Positions 41,701 to 62,066 of a stretch of DNA of 64,000 nucleotides are shown piece by piece; the stretch's first letter is position 1, and the number at the start of each line of letters is the position of its first letter. This DNA comes from Apostichopus japonicus. Its lineage: Eukaryota; Echinodermata; Holothuroidea; Aspidochirotida; Stichopodidae. The position numbers and the translations under genes were made by a program. The stretch covers positions 4,091,499 to 4,155,498 of the forward strand of contig NC_092565.1 in assembly GCF_037975245.1 (NCBI RefSeq), read 5' to 3'. The notes beneath the pieces were generated by a model. The model was not told the DNA's origin. It searched no databases and worked only from the letters and a program-made list of their open reading frames with translations.

Positions 41701-44700
41701 TACACTTATAAAGAACACGTATTTCTATCGGGTCCTTTGGGACCACGTATCTCCCGAACGGAAGCAGATATGGACCTGGGAGTTGCAGATTTGGGCTTCT
41801 GGGCATCGGTTACCCCCGGTTACGTCATTTGGGCGAAATCGATTTTGGTTCGATTTTGGGTAAATTTTGGCCAAAAACAAGGTTTGGCAAAACCAGGCAA
41901 AAATCAGGTTTTTTGCCTCTTACGCCCCCACACAACACCCAATTCCAAAATAAACTTTAGATTCGTAATCAGCGTGTCGCGAACTACCAGAAAAGATACA
42001 CATTTATCGCTTTTTCGACAACAAGTTTTTTCAACCTTTTTCCAAAAAAAGGAAGAGCGAAAAACTTTTACGACGAACAAAGGTCTTAAACCTTTTGTTG
42101 TCCCGAAAAGTTTTTCGCTTTTCTATTGTTCCTCTGAAGTTGCAAACAGAGCGAAAAAAGCCTTTCCCGGTCAGATAATTACACGAAATTGGTGTATAAC
42201 AAAGACAAGGGTGTCTTCTACTCCACGTCTAATTTTAATGTCGATGGGGGTTTCAGAGAGGACAAGAGAGGGGGCCGAAAAGAGGGAGTTTTCCAAATTG
42301 GCACTTATACACTTATAAAGAACACGTATTTCTATCGGGTCCTTTGGGACCACGTATCTCCCGAACGGAAGCAGATATGGACCTGGGAGTTGCAGATTTG
42401 TGCTTCTGGGCATCGGTTACCCCCGGTTACGTCATTTGGGCGAAATCGATTTTGGGTAAATTTTGGCCAAAAACAGGTTTGGCAAAAACAGGCAAAAATC
42501 AGGTTTTTTGCCTCTTACGCCCCCACACAACACCCAATTCCAAAATAAACTTCAGATTCGTAATCAGCGTGTCGCGAACTACCAGAAAAGTTACACATTT
42601 ATCGCTTTTTCGACAACAAATTTTTTCAACCTTTTTCAAAAAAAAGGAAGAGCGAAAAACTTTTACGACGAACAAAGGTCTTAAACCTTTTGTTGTCCCG
42701 AAAAGTTTTTCGCTTTTCTATTGTTCCTCTGAAGTTGCAAACAGAGCGAAAAAAGCCTTTCCCGGTCAGATAATTACACGAAAATGGTGTATAACAAAGA
42801 CAAGGGTGTCTTCTACTCCACGTCTAATTTTAATGTCGATGGGGGTTTCAGAGAGGACAAGAGAGGGGGCCGAAAAGAGGGAGTTTTCCAAATTGGCACT
42901 TATATACACTTATAAAGAACACGTATTTCTATCGGGTCCTTTGGGACCACGTATCTCCCGAACGGAAGCAGATATGGACCTGATAGTTGCAGATTTGTGC
43001 TTCTGGGCATCGGTTACCCCCGGTTACGTCATTTGGGCGAAATCGATGTTGGGTAAATTTTGGCCAAAAACAGGTTTGGCAAAAACAGGCAAAAATCAGG
43101 TTTTTTGCCTCTTACGCCCCCACACAACACCCAATTCCAAAATAAACTTCAGATTCGTAATCAGCGTGTCGCGAACTACCAGAAAAGATACACATTTATC
43201 GCTTTTTCGACAACAAATTTTTTCACCTTTTTCCAAAAAAAGGAAGAGCGAAAAACTTTTACGACGAACAAAGGTCTTAAACCTTTTGTTGTCCCGAAAA
43301 GTTTTTCGCTTTTCTATTGTTCCTCTGAAGTTGCAAACAGAGCGAAAAAAGCCTTTTCCGGTCAGATAATTACACGAAAATGGTGTATAACAAAGACAAG
43401 GGTGTCTTCTACTCCACGTCTAATTTTAATGTCGATGGGGGTTTCAGAGAGGACAAGAGAGGGGGCCGAAAAGAGGGCCCGTTTTCCAAATTGGCACTTA
43501 TACACTTATAAAGAACACGTATTTCTATCGGGTCCTTTGGGACCACGTATCTCCCGAACGGAAGCAGATATGGACCTGGGAGTTGCAGATTTGGGCTTCT
43601 GGGCATCGGTTACCCCCGGTTACGTCATTTGGGCGAAATCGATTTTGGTTCGATTTTGGGTAAATTTTGGCCAAAAACAGGTTTGGCAAAACCAGGCAAA
43701 AATCAGGTTTTTTGCCTCTTACGCCCCCACACAACACCCAATTCCAAAATAAACTTTAGATTCGTAATCAGCGTGTCGCGAACTACCAGAAAAGATACAC
43801 ATTTATCGCTTTTTCGACAACAAGTTTTTTCAACCTTTTTCCAAAAAAAGGAAGAGCGAAAAACTTTTACGACGAACAAAGGTCTTAAACCTTTTGTTGT
43901 CCCGAAAAGTTTTTCGCTTTTCTATTGTTCCTCTGAAGTTGCAAACAGAGCGAAAAAAGCCTTTCCCGGTCAGATAATTACACGAAATTGGTGTATGACA
44001 AAGACAAGGGTGTCTTCTACTCCACGTCTAATTTTAATGTCGATGGGGGTTTCAGAGAGAACAAGAGAGGGGGCCGAAAAGAGGGAGTTTTCCAAATTGG
44101 CACTTATACACTTATAAAGAACACGTATTTCTATCGGGTCCTTTGGGACCACGTATCTCCCGAACGGAAGCAGATATGGACCTGGGAGTTGCAGATTTGT
44201 GCTTCTGGGCATCGGTTACCCCCGGTTACGTCATTTGGGCGAAATCGATGTTGGGTAAATTTTGGCCAAAAACAGGTTTGGCAAAAACAGGCAAAAATCA
44301 GGTTTTTTGCCTCCTACGCCCCTACACAACACCCAATTCCAAAATAAACTTCAGATTCGTAATCAGCGTGTCGCGAACTACCAGAAAAGATACACATTGA
44401 TCGCTTTTTCGACAACAAATTTTTTCACCTTTTTCAACAAAAAGGAAGAGCGAAAAACTTTTACGACGAACAAAGGTCTTAAACCTTTTGTTGTCCCGAA
44501 AAGTTTTTCGCTTTTCTATTGTTCCTCTGAAGTTGCAAACAGAGCGAAAAAAGCCTTTCCCGGTCAGATAATTACACGAAATTGGTGTATAACAAAGACA
44601 AGGGTGTCTTCTACTCCACGTCTAATTTTAATGTCGATGGGGGTTTCATAGAGGACAAGGGAGGGGGCTAAATAGAGGGAGTTTTCCAAATTGTGCACTT

Positions 44701-44807
44701 ATAAAGAACACGTATTTCTATCGGGTCCTTTGGGTCAACGTATCTCCCGAACGGAAGCAGATATGGACCTGGGAGTTGCAGATTTGGGTTTCTGGGCATC
44801 GGTTACG

Positions 44808-45503
44808 TTATTTTTACGTCATAAATTGCTTGGTTTTTTACGTTCCGTTTCAGCTGGTCTGAATAAGGAAGTCCGCCTTTTGCTTTTTAAATCCCTTGTT
44901 GTCCCTGTACTAGAGTATGGGTTACCTGCCTGGGGGCCACAGAATCTGACTCATGAGAATAGACTGGAGGGGTCCAGAGGACGGCCTCTCGATTTATTTT
45001 GGGCCAGAAAAGGCGCGAGATGAATTATTTTATTCGGTTACAAAATATAAATTGGTATTCCTTTTCTAATAGGTGTAATCTCCTACTAGTTATGTTTGTT
45101 GCCAAATGTTTATATGGCAATGTTGTTTGTTCTGCTATTTCTAACGCTCGTCATCGTGAAGTTCTTTTGTTCAATCATTTACATGCCAGGACCAATCTTC
45201 TGAGAACAAATTTTAGTAATACTTTCCCCAGAGTGTGGTCCACTCTGCCGCTTAATATAAGAGAGTTGCTCTAATTATTAATTTGGCTCCCTCCAGTCAT
45301 TCAAGAATGGCATTAAGATTCACTTTTTATCTTTATCTCATAGTTCTTAATTTATGATTTGTATTGTTAATTTTTTGTGTTTGTGTTTTTGGGTGCACAG
45401 GCCTTTGGGCTATAGGAATTTAGTTTCCTTTTGTTCATCCAGATCCTATGTCTTTTGTCAATGTTTGTATTTTATTATGTCTTGGATCAAATAAATAATG
45501 AAA
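44808..45503 (+). mobile_element. LINE 3' fragment (CR1/Jockey-like), frameshifted
   Basis: Directly after the last satellite monomer, the plus strand encodes the C-terminal end of a non-LTR reverse transcriptase: LFKSLVVPVLEYGLPAWGP (44880s), then after a frame change GQKRREMNYFIRLQNINWYS to NTFPRVWSTLPLNIREL (45000-45270), and after another frame change SFKNGIKIHFLSLS ending at a TAA near 45354. These are typical tail motifs of CR1/Jockey-superfamily RTs. A 3' UTR of about 150 bp ends in an AAATAAATAATG-like tail near 45500. At least two frameshifts make it a pseudogene. The 5' truncation point coincides with the edge of the satellite array. Confidence 0.82.
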
Positions 45504-45815
45504 TTAATAGTTTTCAACCCCAAACGCGTTGCAAAATGGGCTAAGCAGATTCAGGAAACGTTGCCTTGACCATTACTTTAGCAACAAGGCAATCAAAAGA
45601 ATTTAGATCTTTTTTAAAAAAGTTTTAGTCTACCCACTTCGGTAAATGAAAATGGTTATGTTGTACCAACACTGTGGTGGAAATGAGAACGCACTAACCA
45701 ACACACTCCTTCCCCTTACCACCCTCCTCTTCACATCGTAGCAATTAATCACATTAAATGTAATCGTATACAAAAGTCTACTTGGATTATTTGTCTCCTG
45801 TGTTTTTTTCTGCAG

Positions 45816-45924
45816 ACGCCCATGTATTCACCAAAACTAAATTTATACGCCATGAGATCTAAAATTAAAGGAGGTTTGGGAGCATCATTGGGTCTGGGAA
45901 GTGTTATTTCCGGCCATCTGGGAG
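45816..45924 (+). other. Candidate internal exon (weak)
   Basis: A 109-bp segment is bounded by a good acceptor (TGTTTTTTTCTGCAG) and a plausible donor (GAG/GTATAG). One frame is open throughout (TPMYSPKLNLYAMRS...GHLG), rich in Lys, Gly and Leu. No adjoining exon was found and a SINE relic starts a few bases further on, so chance is quite possible. Confidence 0.2.
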
Positions 45925-45944
45925 GTATAGTTGCCCAAAATAAT

Positions 45945-46075
45945 TCTTGTGCGCCACGCGCGAACCCATGGTCGCGCTCCCCTTAGATAATATCAGAGAA
46001 CAGACACGCTTCCCCACCATTATCAAGACTGATCTGCGCCCATGCACTAACCACTGCAACTGTTGAGAGAGCAAT
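45945..46075 (-). mobile_element. tRNA-derived SINE relic, same family as 10055-10327
   Basis: Minus strand: the same leader AACAGTTG, then TGCAGTGGTTAGTGCA (46043-46058) and about 80 bp later GGGTTCGCGC (about 45957-45967). The A-box side is one or two bases short compared with the copies at 10055-10327. The long A-to-B spacing suggests an internal insertion. Confidence 0.5.
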
Positions 46076-46214
46076 GTAAGGAGACTGAAAAACAAATATG
46101 GAAAGAACCAGTTGGCTTTGTGATTCCTTGCCACATACTTTGCTCAAAATTTCAATTAAGTGAGGCAATTTTTCCAAGCGAAAAAGTACTGAGAGGTTTT
46201 GGAAACTCTGGATA

Positions 46215-46720
46215 CGATTTTCTGGGAGGTCAAATGTCATTTGGGGTCTCCAGAGGTCAAATTGTGAAAACATGTAAACACGATATCTCATGAAGGAAAG
46301 CTTGGACTAATCTCATATTTAGTATGTAGTTGTGACACGTTGAGTTCAAGCCCCTTATTATTTTTGGTGGAGATCAAAGATAATTTGGCATTACCAGGGG
46401 TCAAATTGTGAAAATCTTGTTATACTTGGCATGTACATGAATCATATAAAGAAGTTTACTGTTTAACGTGGAGGTTAAAGGTATTCTGAGGTCACCACAT
46501 GTCAAACACTGAAAACCTTGTAAACACTATCTCAAGTTAGCAAGCATGGATATTTCTTATAAATGGCATGCGGATACGTTATATTGAATAGCAAAACTCA
46601 ATTCCTTTTGGTAGAGGTCAAAGGTCATCTGGGTCACCAGCAGTCAAACTCTGGAAACCATTAAAACACAATAGCATATCTCATGGTAGATATCAGGACA
46701 TTTATATTATAATAGCTGTT
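46215..46720. repeat. Divergent tandem repeat with AGGTCA direct repeats
   Basis: Four decayed copies have anchors at 46227, 46371, 46472 and 46615. Each begins with an AGGTCAAAGGTCA-like pair, followed by GGGTCACCAG, then GTCAAATTGTGAAAAC and a TAAACACGATATCTCA segment. The AGGTCA pair with one-base spacing is the DR1 site known for RXR/HNF4/COUP-TF-type nuclear receptors; whether these sites are bound is unknown. Confidence 0.7.
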
Positions 46721-47871
46721 TCTGGTGAATAAACAGAAGTCTATTGCAATGAAGTAATCAAAACTTCAATGCATTTTTGCATTCTGGTTTTACTAGGACT
46801 GAACAACATGAAATGGCACACCACAGCCCGAGTACAAGCATCATTCTCCTTGGCAGAATCTATGAACAAGTATGTTAACTTGGTCTCGTATCATGTTAAT
46901 GCAATTTGTTCCTAACACCCTCATGTTGTATTTAGAGTGGTTGGGGGGAGGGGGGGAGGGACCCATGCATATGAGGCTTCAACAACCACAGGGACAATTT
47001 GTAACAACCTGTAAACAAGAACTACTTGTCCTGCTTATATGTTAATTACAGAGACAGAATATATATATTAAATACAGCACAGCATATTACATATCATATT
47101 TTTATTTCTCCTTCCCTAAATGCTACACCAATGGTTTTTTTCTCTTCAGTTTGACACAAGACATAACCCAACTAGTGCTTACATTGTATAATCATATTGG
47201 AATTTACAAAACTATTTGAATTCAATATCATAATCGATCACCATATCAACCAGAATGCACAAAATTAACCCAACAGTCGTTAGACAGAGAAATGAAACCG
47301 TGAAGCTCTCCCTTGTTATTTGTTATAATCATGACACGATCTGTTCAAAAGTACAAAAAGTATGGACGAAGACGAAACATCACCATTATATGGAAACGTA
47401 ATCACCATGGAAACAGTGTATGGCTAAAAGCAGAGGCATGAAACATGGGTGTTCAAAACTAGGTGTAGATCTGCACGCTAGATTCAAGAATCAGGGAATA
47501 GAGTTGTGGCCTCAAAACAGTCGCTTAATGGATGATAATCACCAAGTGTTCTGCTGACAGCTACCTCAGACCATATTGCTTTCTGATTAACTCTTCAATG
47601 ATTTGCTGATTGAGAGAGGGCAGAGTAACCCTTTAGCAGTTAAAAGAGTTCCTTTATAGAGACAGTTGCGACATGAGCATTTCGAAAATTATCACGTCAC
47701 ATGATGAATCATGGAGCCATTTTGTATCCAAATGTTGTTCCTGTCACTCTACTTTGCACATCTACTGTCAGCTGCACATACAATGAAACTTTACCATTTG
47801 GAAAAACGAAGGGACGTTGTGCCTTTGCTCCGATAAGTCTGAGAAGGGACTTAGTATGTACAGATTCCCCT
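46721..47871. other. Intergenic / probable distal 3' UTR of HSPA9, no gene seen
   Basis: No coding frame is convincing. A minus-strand AATAAA (TTTATT at 47103-47108) is the nearest canonical polyadenylation signal I could find downstream of the HSPA9 stop codon. If used, it would give a 3' UTR of about 1.4 kb. An oligo-G tract lies near 46945-46960. Confidence 0.4.
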
Positions 47872-47982
47872 ACTGATGTCTCCATAAGGGAATCTATTAC
47901 CGATGTATCCATAAGGGAACTCTACTACCGATGTCTCCGTAAGGGAACTCCATAACCGATGGCTCCATCAGGGAACTCTCTG
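47872..47982. repeat. 28-bp minisatellite, four copies
   Basis: Units start at 47872, 47899, 47927 and 47955 with core ACCGATGTCTCCATAAGGGA followed by ACTCTACT. Spacing is 27-28 bp. It lies about 0.6 kb downstream of the HSPA9 stop codon and could be in the 3' UTR. Confidence 0.85.
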
Positions 47983-48547
47983 AGCAAGAAGGGAATACTA
48001 CAAGGATGAAATGAATTAAAGGTACTATACAATTCGGTAGTTATCACAAGTACAAACTTATCAAGATTGAATGAATGGTATGAATGTAAACAATGGAAAT
48101 TGCAATCGGACTGACAGTCTCCAAAAATGATCAACTATGTGTATCAGTGGCATTATAAACAGCCCATTGTAGGACATCATCTCGGTCTTTACATCAAATC
48201 ATCACTCCGATTCGCTTTATGTATATATACTGGATTCCAAATAATTTTTGACAGCGTAGATCTTGGAAGGGATTTGCACTCGCGTGATATTTAAGATTTC
48301 TCCATTGCACTGGGTATTCAGAGGCTCTTGATCTCCATTGTCAACAACCTGGGGCAACCATTCATTCCAAAAGAATGTGAGAAAACATGCCAATTGTACC
48401 GGGCTAAACGGTCACAATCTGCCAATCCAGATTTTCGAAACGCTTCTCCGCTAGGTTAAAGGAAGAAGGGGGTAAGAGCATAGGGTGGGGGAGAGTCTTG
48501 ATCAATAATGCCTTCAAGAATGATTGTTAAACATTATCTCTCTCTGT
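47983..48547 (-). other. HSPA9 proximal 3' UTR
   Basis: Sequence immediately downstream of the HSPA9 stop codon (48548-48550). No polyadenylation signal is visible within it, so the transcript probably continues further left. Confidence 0.5.
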
Positions 48548-58709
<10,162 letters not shown>

Positions 58710-60329
58710 GGTGCTTATTGAGTATAAATATAAGAAACAATTAAGAAAGTTTCTCTCCCTTATTCACGTGCGCCGACTGTGTGTTAAATCCTCAACTTCA
58801 GTTATATAATGTGTCCACACTGTACTACCATCGTTATATGCTCTGAACTCCTGAGAATCTTTGTCATACATAGTGTAATAATATTTATCATTTGGGTAGA
58901 CAAATGGCAATTATTTTTCATTAAATACACTCTCTAATATGAAAATATGAATAAAATATCGTATTTTATTAATAAGTATGTAAAAATCTTATTAACGGTT
59001 GTATTAAATTTTATTGACTTTACATAAAAGTGGAAACATAGTGGAGTGGGCAACGGCTTGTAATGATGTAATATCAGGGAATTGCGTAATATGATGTACA
59101 GTACTTGCAATTTCACGAAGCATTTTATACAACGCCATGAAAAACGAAAATAAGGTATAACCGTATTCATAGACCAATCTGATGCAACAACAAACAGCAT
59201 GCCTGATAGAAACAGTTTATTCTTTATTTGATCATTGTAGATAGGCCGAGAGGTGACTTGTGGATTTCAATGAGTGGATTGAATTTAGAAACACTGATCG
59301 AGTAGCTACTCAGTGTGATTCTGGTAGGCTAGCCTACCAGAATCATTCAAGCTATCGAAGTATTACCCTGAGATGATACCTAATCGCTTTGGAAAGATGC
59401 TTTACTTCACACCAAACAGGGTTTTTACTTTAAAAGCGAGCGTTTGATATTCTAAATATTCCTTAGAATCCCCCATGCACACCCCCTTCAAGGGAGTCGG
59501 CTTCAACAACCGGGCCTCGACTGTCCCTTCCATTAAAGTTCTTTCTGCCTACCTTAATTTGATCTCTGTGGGTAGAGAATGTTATGTAAATGACGGTAAA
59601 AGATCTCAGATTTTCCACATGCAAATGTAACATTACTTAGTAGATTGCCCACCAGTCTTGAACCTGATATGCAGTATGGCCAAAGACAATATACCTACGG
59701 AGGTAAAATTTCTACTGGTCTCGTGTTGTAAAGGGACTAGGATATTGTAGTGAATAAGTTGTCTATTTTTTGTGCCCATGCTCTTGGGTGACTACTTAAC
59801 ACAACATATACAAGAAAATTTGATAAAAATATGGAAAGGGTGGAAGACAGCTCCCTGCACCAATTCAACTCGATTTCTTCTCCACGTTGGTTACTTGATC
59901 ATGGTTCTGAGAACCATCATGAAAAAGACTTTCTTTACGTTATAAACTGCATATTTTACGCCAAGTTATTAAATATATAAAAGTGAGTATTTAACTACTA
60001 ATAAAAAACCTATGAGTCCTCCATTTTATTTAAATTTAAAGTTTTAATTGATTTTAATTCATTATATTGAGATAATAAGTCCATCCGTAGTTTTATAACA
60101 GCTAGGTGTCACAAATTTTTTTTTTTTATAATTAGATCTGGCAACAAAATATATGATTTCAGAAGTAGTGTTTGTGTTTACCGTACACAGCTTACAGGTT
60201 TTGTTTAGCCGGTCAAACGAACTTGACCAAATCCGTTATTGTTATCCAGGCTATTACTAATTAAAGGATCGTGGGTTGTGCATTACAAATTCGATGACGG
60301 AGAAAAGAGTACAACAGAGCTCAATTCAT
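58710..60329. promoter_or_regulatory. Shared upstream region between HSPA9 (-) and the AT-hook gene (+)
   Basis: HSPA9 begins at 58709 and reads left. The first (non-coding) exon of the rightward gene is inferred to end at 60329. A CACGTG E-box (58765-58770) lies about 56 bp upstream of the HSPA9 ATG. No TATA box or CpG-island-like stretch is evident. A 30-bp perfect palindrome (59316-59345) lies between the two genes. Transcription start sites are not visible in sequence. Confidence 0.4.
59316..59345. repeat. Perfect 30-bp palindrome
   Basis: The left half TGATTCTGGTAGGCT is followed, without spacer, by its exact reverse complement. It could extrude as a 15-bp-arm hairpin or be a symmetric protein site. 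Confidence 0.97.
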
Positions 60330-60537
60330 GTAAGTATTTTTATTGTGCATAGTCACTTCACTTTTGTTAGATCTTCGTTTATTGAATCTAGTAACATTGA
60401 ATCGTATATGTTGAAAGCTTAATCTACCCAGGCTAGGTCGGGTCTAACATTAGACTCGAGCCTACTGTAGGTTACTTATACTATACTAACAGTAACAGGA
60501 ATAGAGAAAGCTTCTAAAGGTCTTTAACATTATAGGC

Positions 60538-60715
60538 CTAGTATAGTCCGTTATAATATTTAAAGCAACTGAAGCAAGAAATTGAATTTTTGGTGAATGT
60601 AAAATTGATACTATAACGGTTAGAGTAAATACTTTATTGATCATGATCAACCAATTGAGTAATCATACTAGTAGTAAAGATCTTATAGTAATTATCTTTC
60701 TAACAATAACATGTA
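60538..60715. repeat. Direct repeat D, left copy (~178 bp)
   Basis: It starts CTAGTATAG, runs through TAAAGCAACTGAAGCAAG and ends TAACATGTA. It is about 90% identical by eye to 61613-61785 and ends four bases before the fold-back element. Confidence 0.9.
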
Positions 60716-60718
60716 TGC

Positions 60719-61599
60719 GGTCATACTAATTAGCGTCAACAGGCCGATTTCACGACAACTCAAGACAACAAGTGTAAAATACCATCAAATACAATGGTTG
60801 TAATCAAAGTGTATCTGGAAACACGTTTAAAACTGACTGAAAGTATCGTGCATACATATTTTTCACCGGAAAAAATGTGTTTTTCGTAAAAATAGTCAAC
60901 TTCCTCCATCCGTAGAATTGGACGACGTGATGCTATTGCGCCTGCGCAAAGACTTTGGGACGCACCATTATGATATGGGTTGGTTTGTGTAAGGGTTTGC
61001 GAACTACCTTTGTGTACAGTGTTGGTAAGGTGCAGAGCCTTATATATTTAGAATATACGGCTCTGGTAAGGCGGGTTGACGTAGTAAGAAAGCACCAAAG
61101 TAATATGATGAATTAAATACCACATCAAATCATCGAATGTTTTTAAAATAATGAATATTTCTTATTTACATATGTTTTTACTAATTTTTACAGAGTCTTG
61201 CTAACTATTATTCTGTCTGGTTTTAATATTTTATTCTGTATAACTCTTTGCTTATTTTACTTTTGACGTCTTGTAAAGACATTGACACAAGTGTTTGAGC
61301 ACCATTCTTGACTTAAAAATTGCACTTATCTGTAGTGTAATGGTGCGGTCCAATGTCATTGCGCAAGCGCACTAGCATCACGTCGTCCAATGCTACAGAC
61401 GGAGAAACTTGAAGATTTTTAGGACATAAACATTTTTTCCTGTGAAAAATATGTATGCACGCTGGTTCCAGTCAGTTTTAAACGTGTTTCCAGATATACT
61501 CTGATTACATCCATTGTATTTGATGGTATTTTAAACTTGTTGTCTTGAGTTGTCTTGAGTTGTCGTGAAATCGGCCTGTTGACGCTTATTAGTATGACC
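60719..61599. mobile_element. Fold-back element / long-TIR MITE, 881 bp
   Basis: The left arm 60719-60971 and the right arm 61338-61599 are inverted copies of about 255 bp, beginning GGTCATACTAAT and passing through CAACAGGCCGATTTCACGAC. The right arm has a small tandem duplication of TTGTCTTGAG. The 366-bp centre has no coding frame but holds a small inverted repeat around 61035-61070 (CAGAGCC ... GGCTCTG). It is a non-autonomous element. It lies in the 5' UTR intron of the AT-hook gene. Confidence 0.8.
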
Positions 61600-61612
61600 C
61601 TTGGCTATAGAT

Positions 61613-61785
61613 CTAGTATAGTTAGTTATATTTAAAGCAACTGAAGCAAGAAATTGAAATTTCGGTGAATGTAAAATTGATAATATTACCGGTTAGAGTC
61701 AATACTTTATTGATCTTGATCAACCAATTGAGTAATCATACTAGTAAAGATCTTATAGTAATTATCTTTCTAACAATAACATGTA
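61613..61785. repeat. Direct repeat D, right copy (~173 bp)
   Basis: Second copy of the segment at 60538-60715, in the same orientation and 1075 bp away, starting 13 bp after the fold-back element. It lacks a few bases, including one AGT of CTAGTAGTAAAG. Confidence 0.9.
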
Positions 61786-62066
61786 GGCCTAGGACCTATG
61801 CAATTGAAGTCAGTTATAATCGATACTGTTTATTTCTCTATTTTCTTCTTTAGGACCCTTGAAATATGATTGACTTCATCCCAAAGTGATATTCTGATGA
61901 AACATGGAGTTCAGCAACTACAAAAGAAATTTCATTGTTATTTCCCAAAAAAAGATACTTACATGCAGCATTTTTCATTAAAGATCAATGAAAGTTCATA
62001 TTGATGGTGACACAGAGGGAAACTTTCTATAATTAGATCTGGTATCTTTTATGTGTTGGCTTGAAA

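Larger units (their letters stand above)
10384..44807. repeat. Satellite array: about 58 head-to-tail monomers of ~600 bp
   Basis: One sequence repeats head to tail for 34.4 kb. The landmark ACCCCCGGTTACGTCATTTG, and minus-strand frames tied to it, recur 58 times between 10632 and 44803, a mean spacing of about 600 bp (range about 589-609). Internal monomers differ by only a few substitutions and short indels; the first (about 10384-10970) and last (about 44200-44807) are clearly more diverged. Every monomer carries a TTATAAAG box, three degenerate GGCAAAAACAGG-like units and an imperfect ~85-bp palindrome. Open frames of 341-348 codons span adjacent monomers in several frames and on both strands, but indels shift them from copy to copy. 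No family name can be assigned from sequence alone. It is not a CRISPR array or an rDNA unit. Confidence 0.97.
45504..46214. other. Intergenic region with candidate exon and SINE relic
   Basis: No secure gene. The stretch holds a weak exon-like segment (45816-45924) and a tRNA-derived SINE relic (45945-46075), both listed separately. Confidence 0.4.
60330..61853 (+). other. Inferred 5' UTR intron of the AT-hook gene
   Basis: A donor CAT/GTAAGT at 60330 and an acceptor TTTTCTTCTTTAG ending at 61853 bracket this interval. The upstream exon is non-coding and its start is unknown. The intron contains the D repeats and the fold-back element. Confidence 0.45.

Noticed and set aside
10384-44807. 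CRISPR array, rDNA or histone cluster as explanation for the tandem repeat
   Set aside because: Whole 600-bp monomers repeat without unique spacers, and no rRNA or histone coding sequence is present.
10384-44807. CENP-B box in the monomer
   Set aside because: I found no match to the core TTCG...CGGG pattern of the box; only the dyad symmetry is notable.
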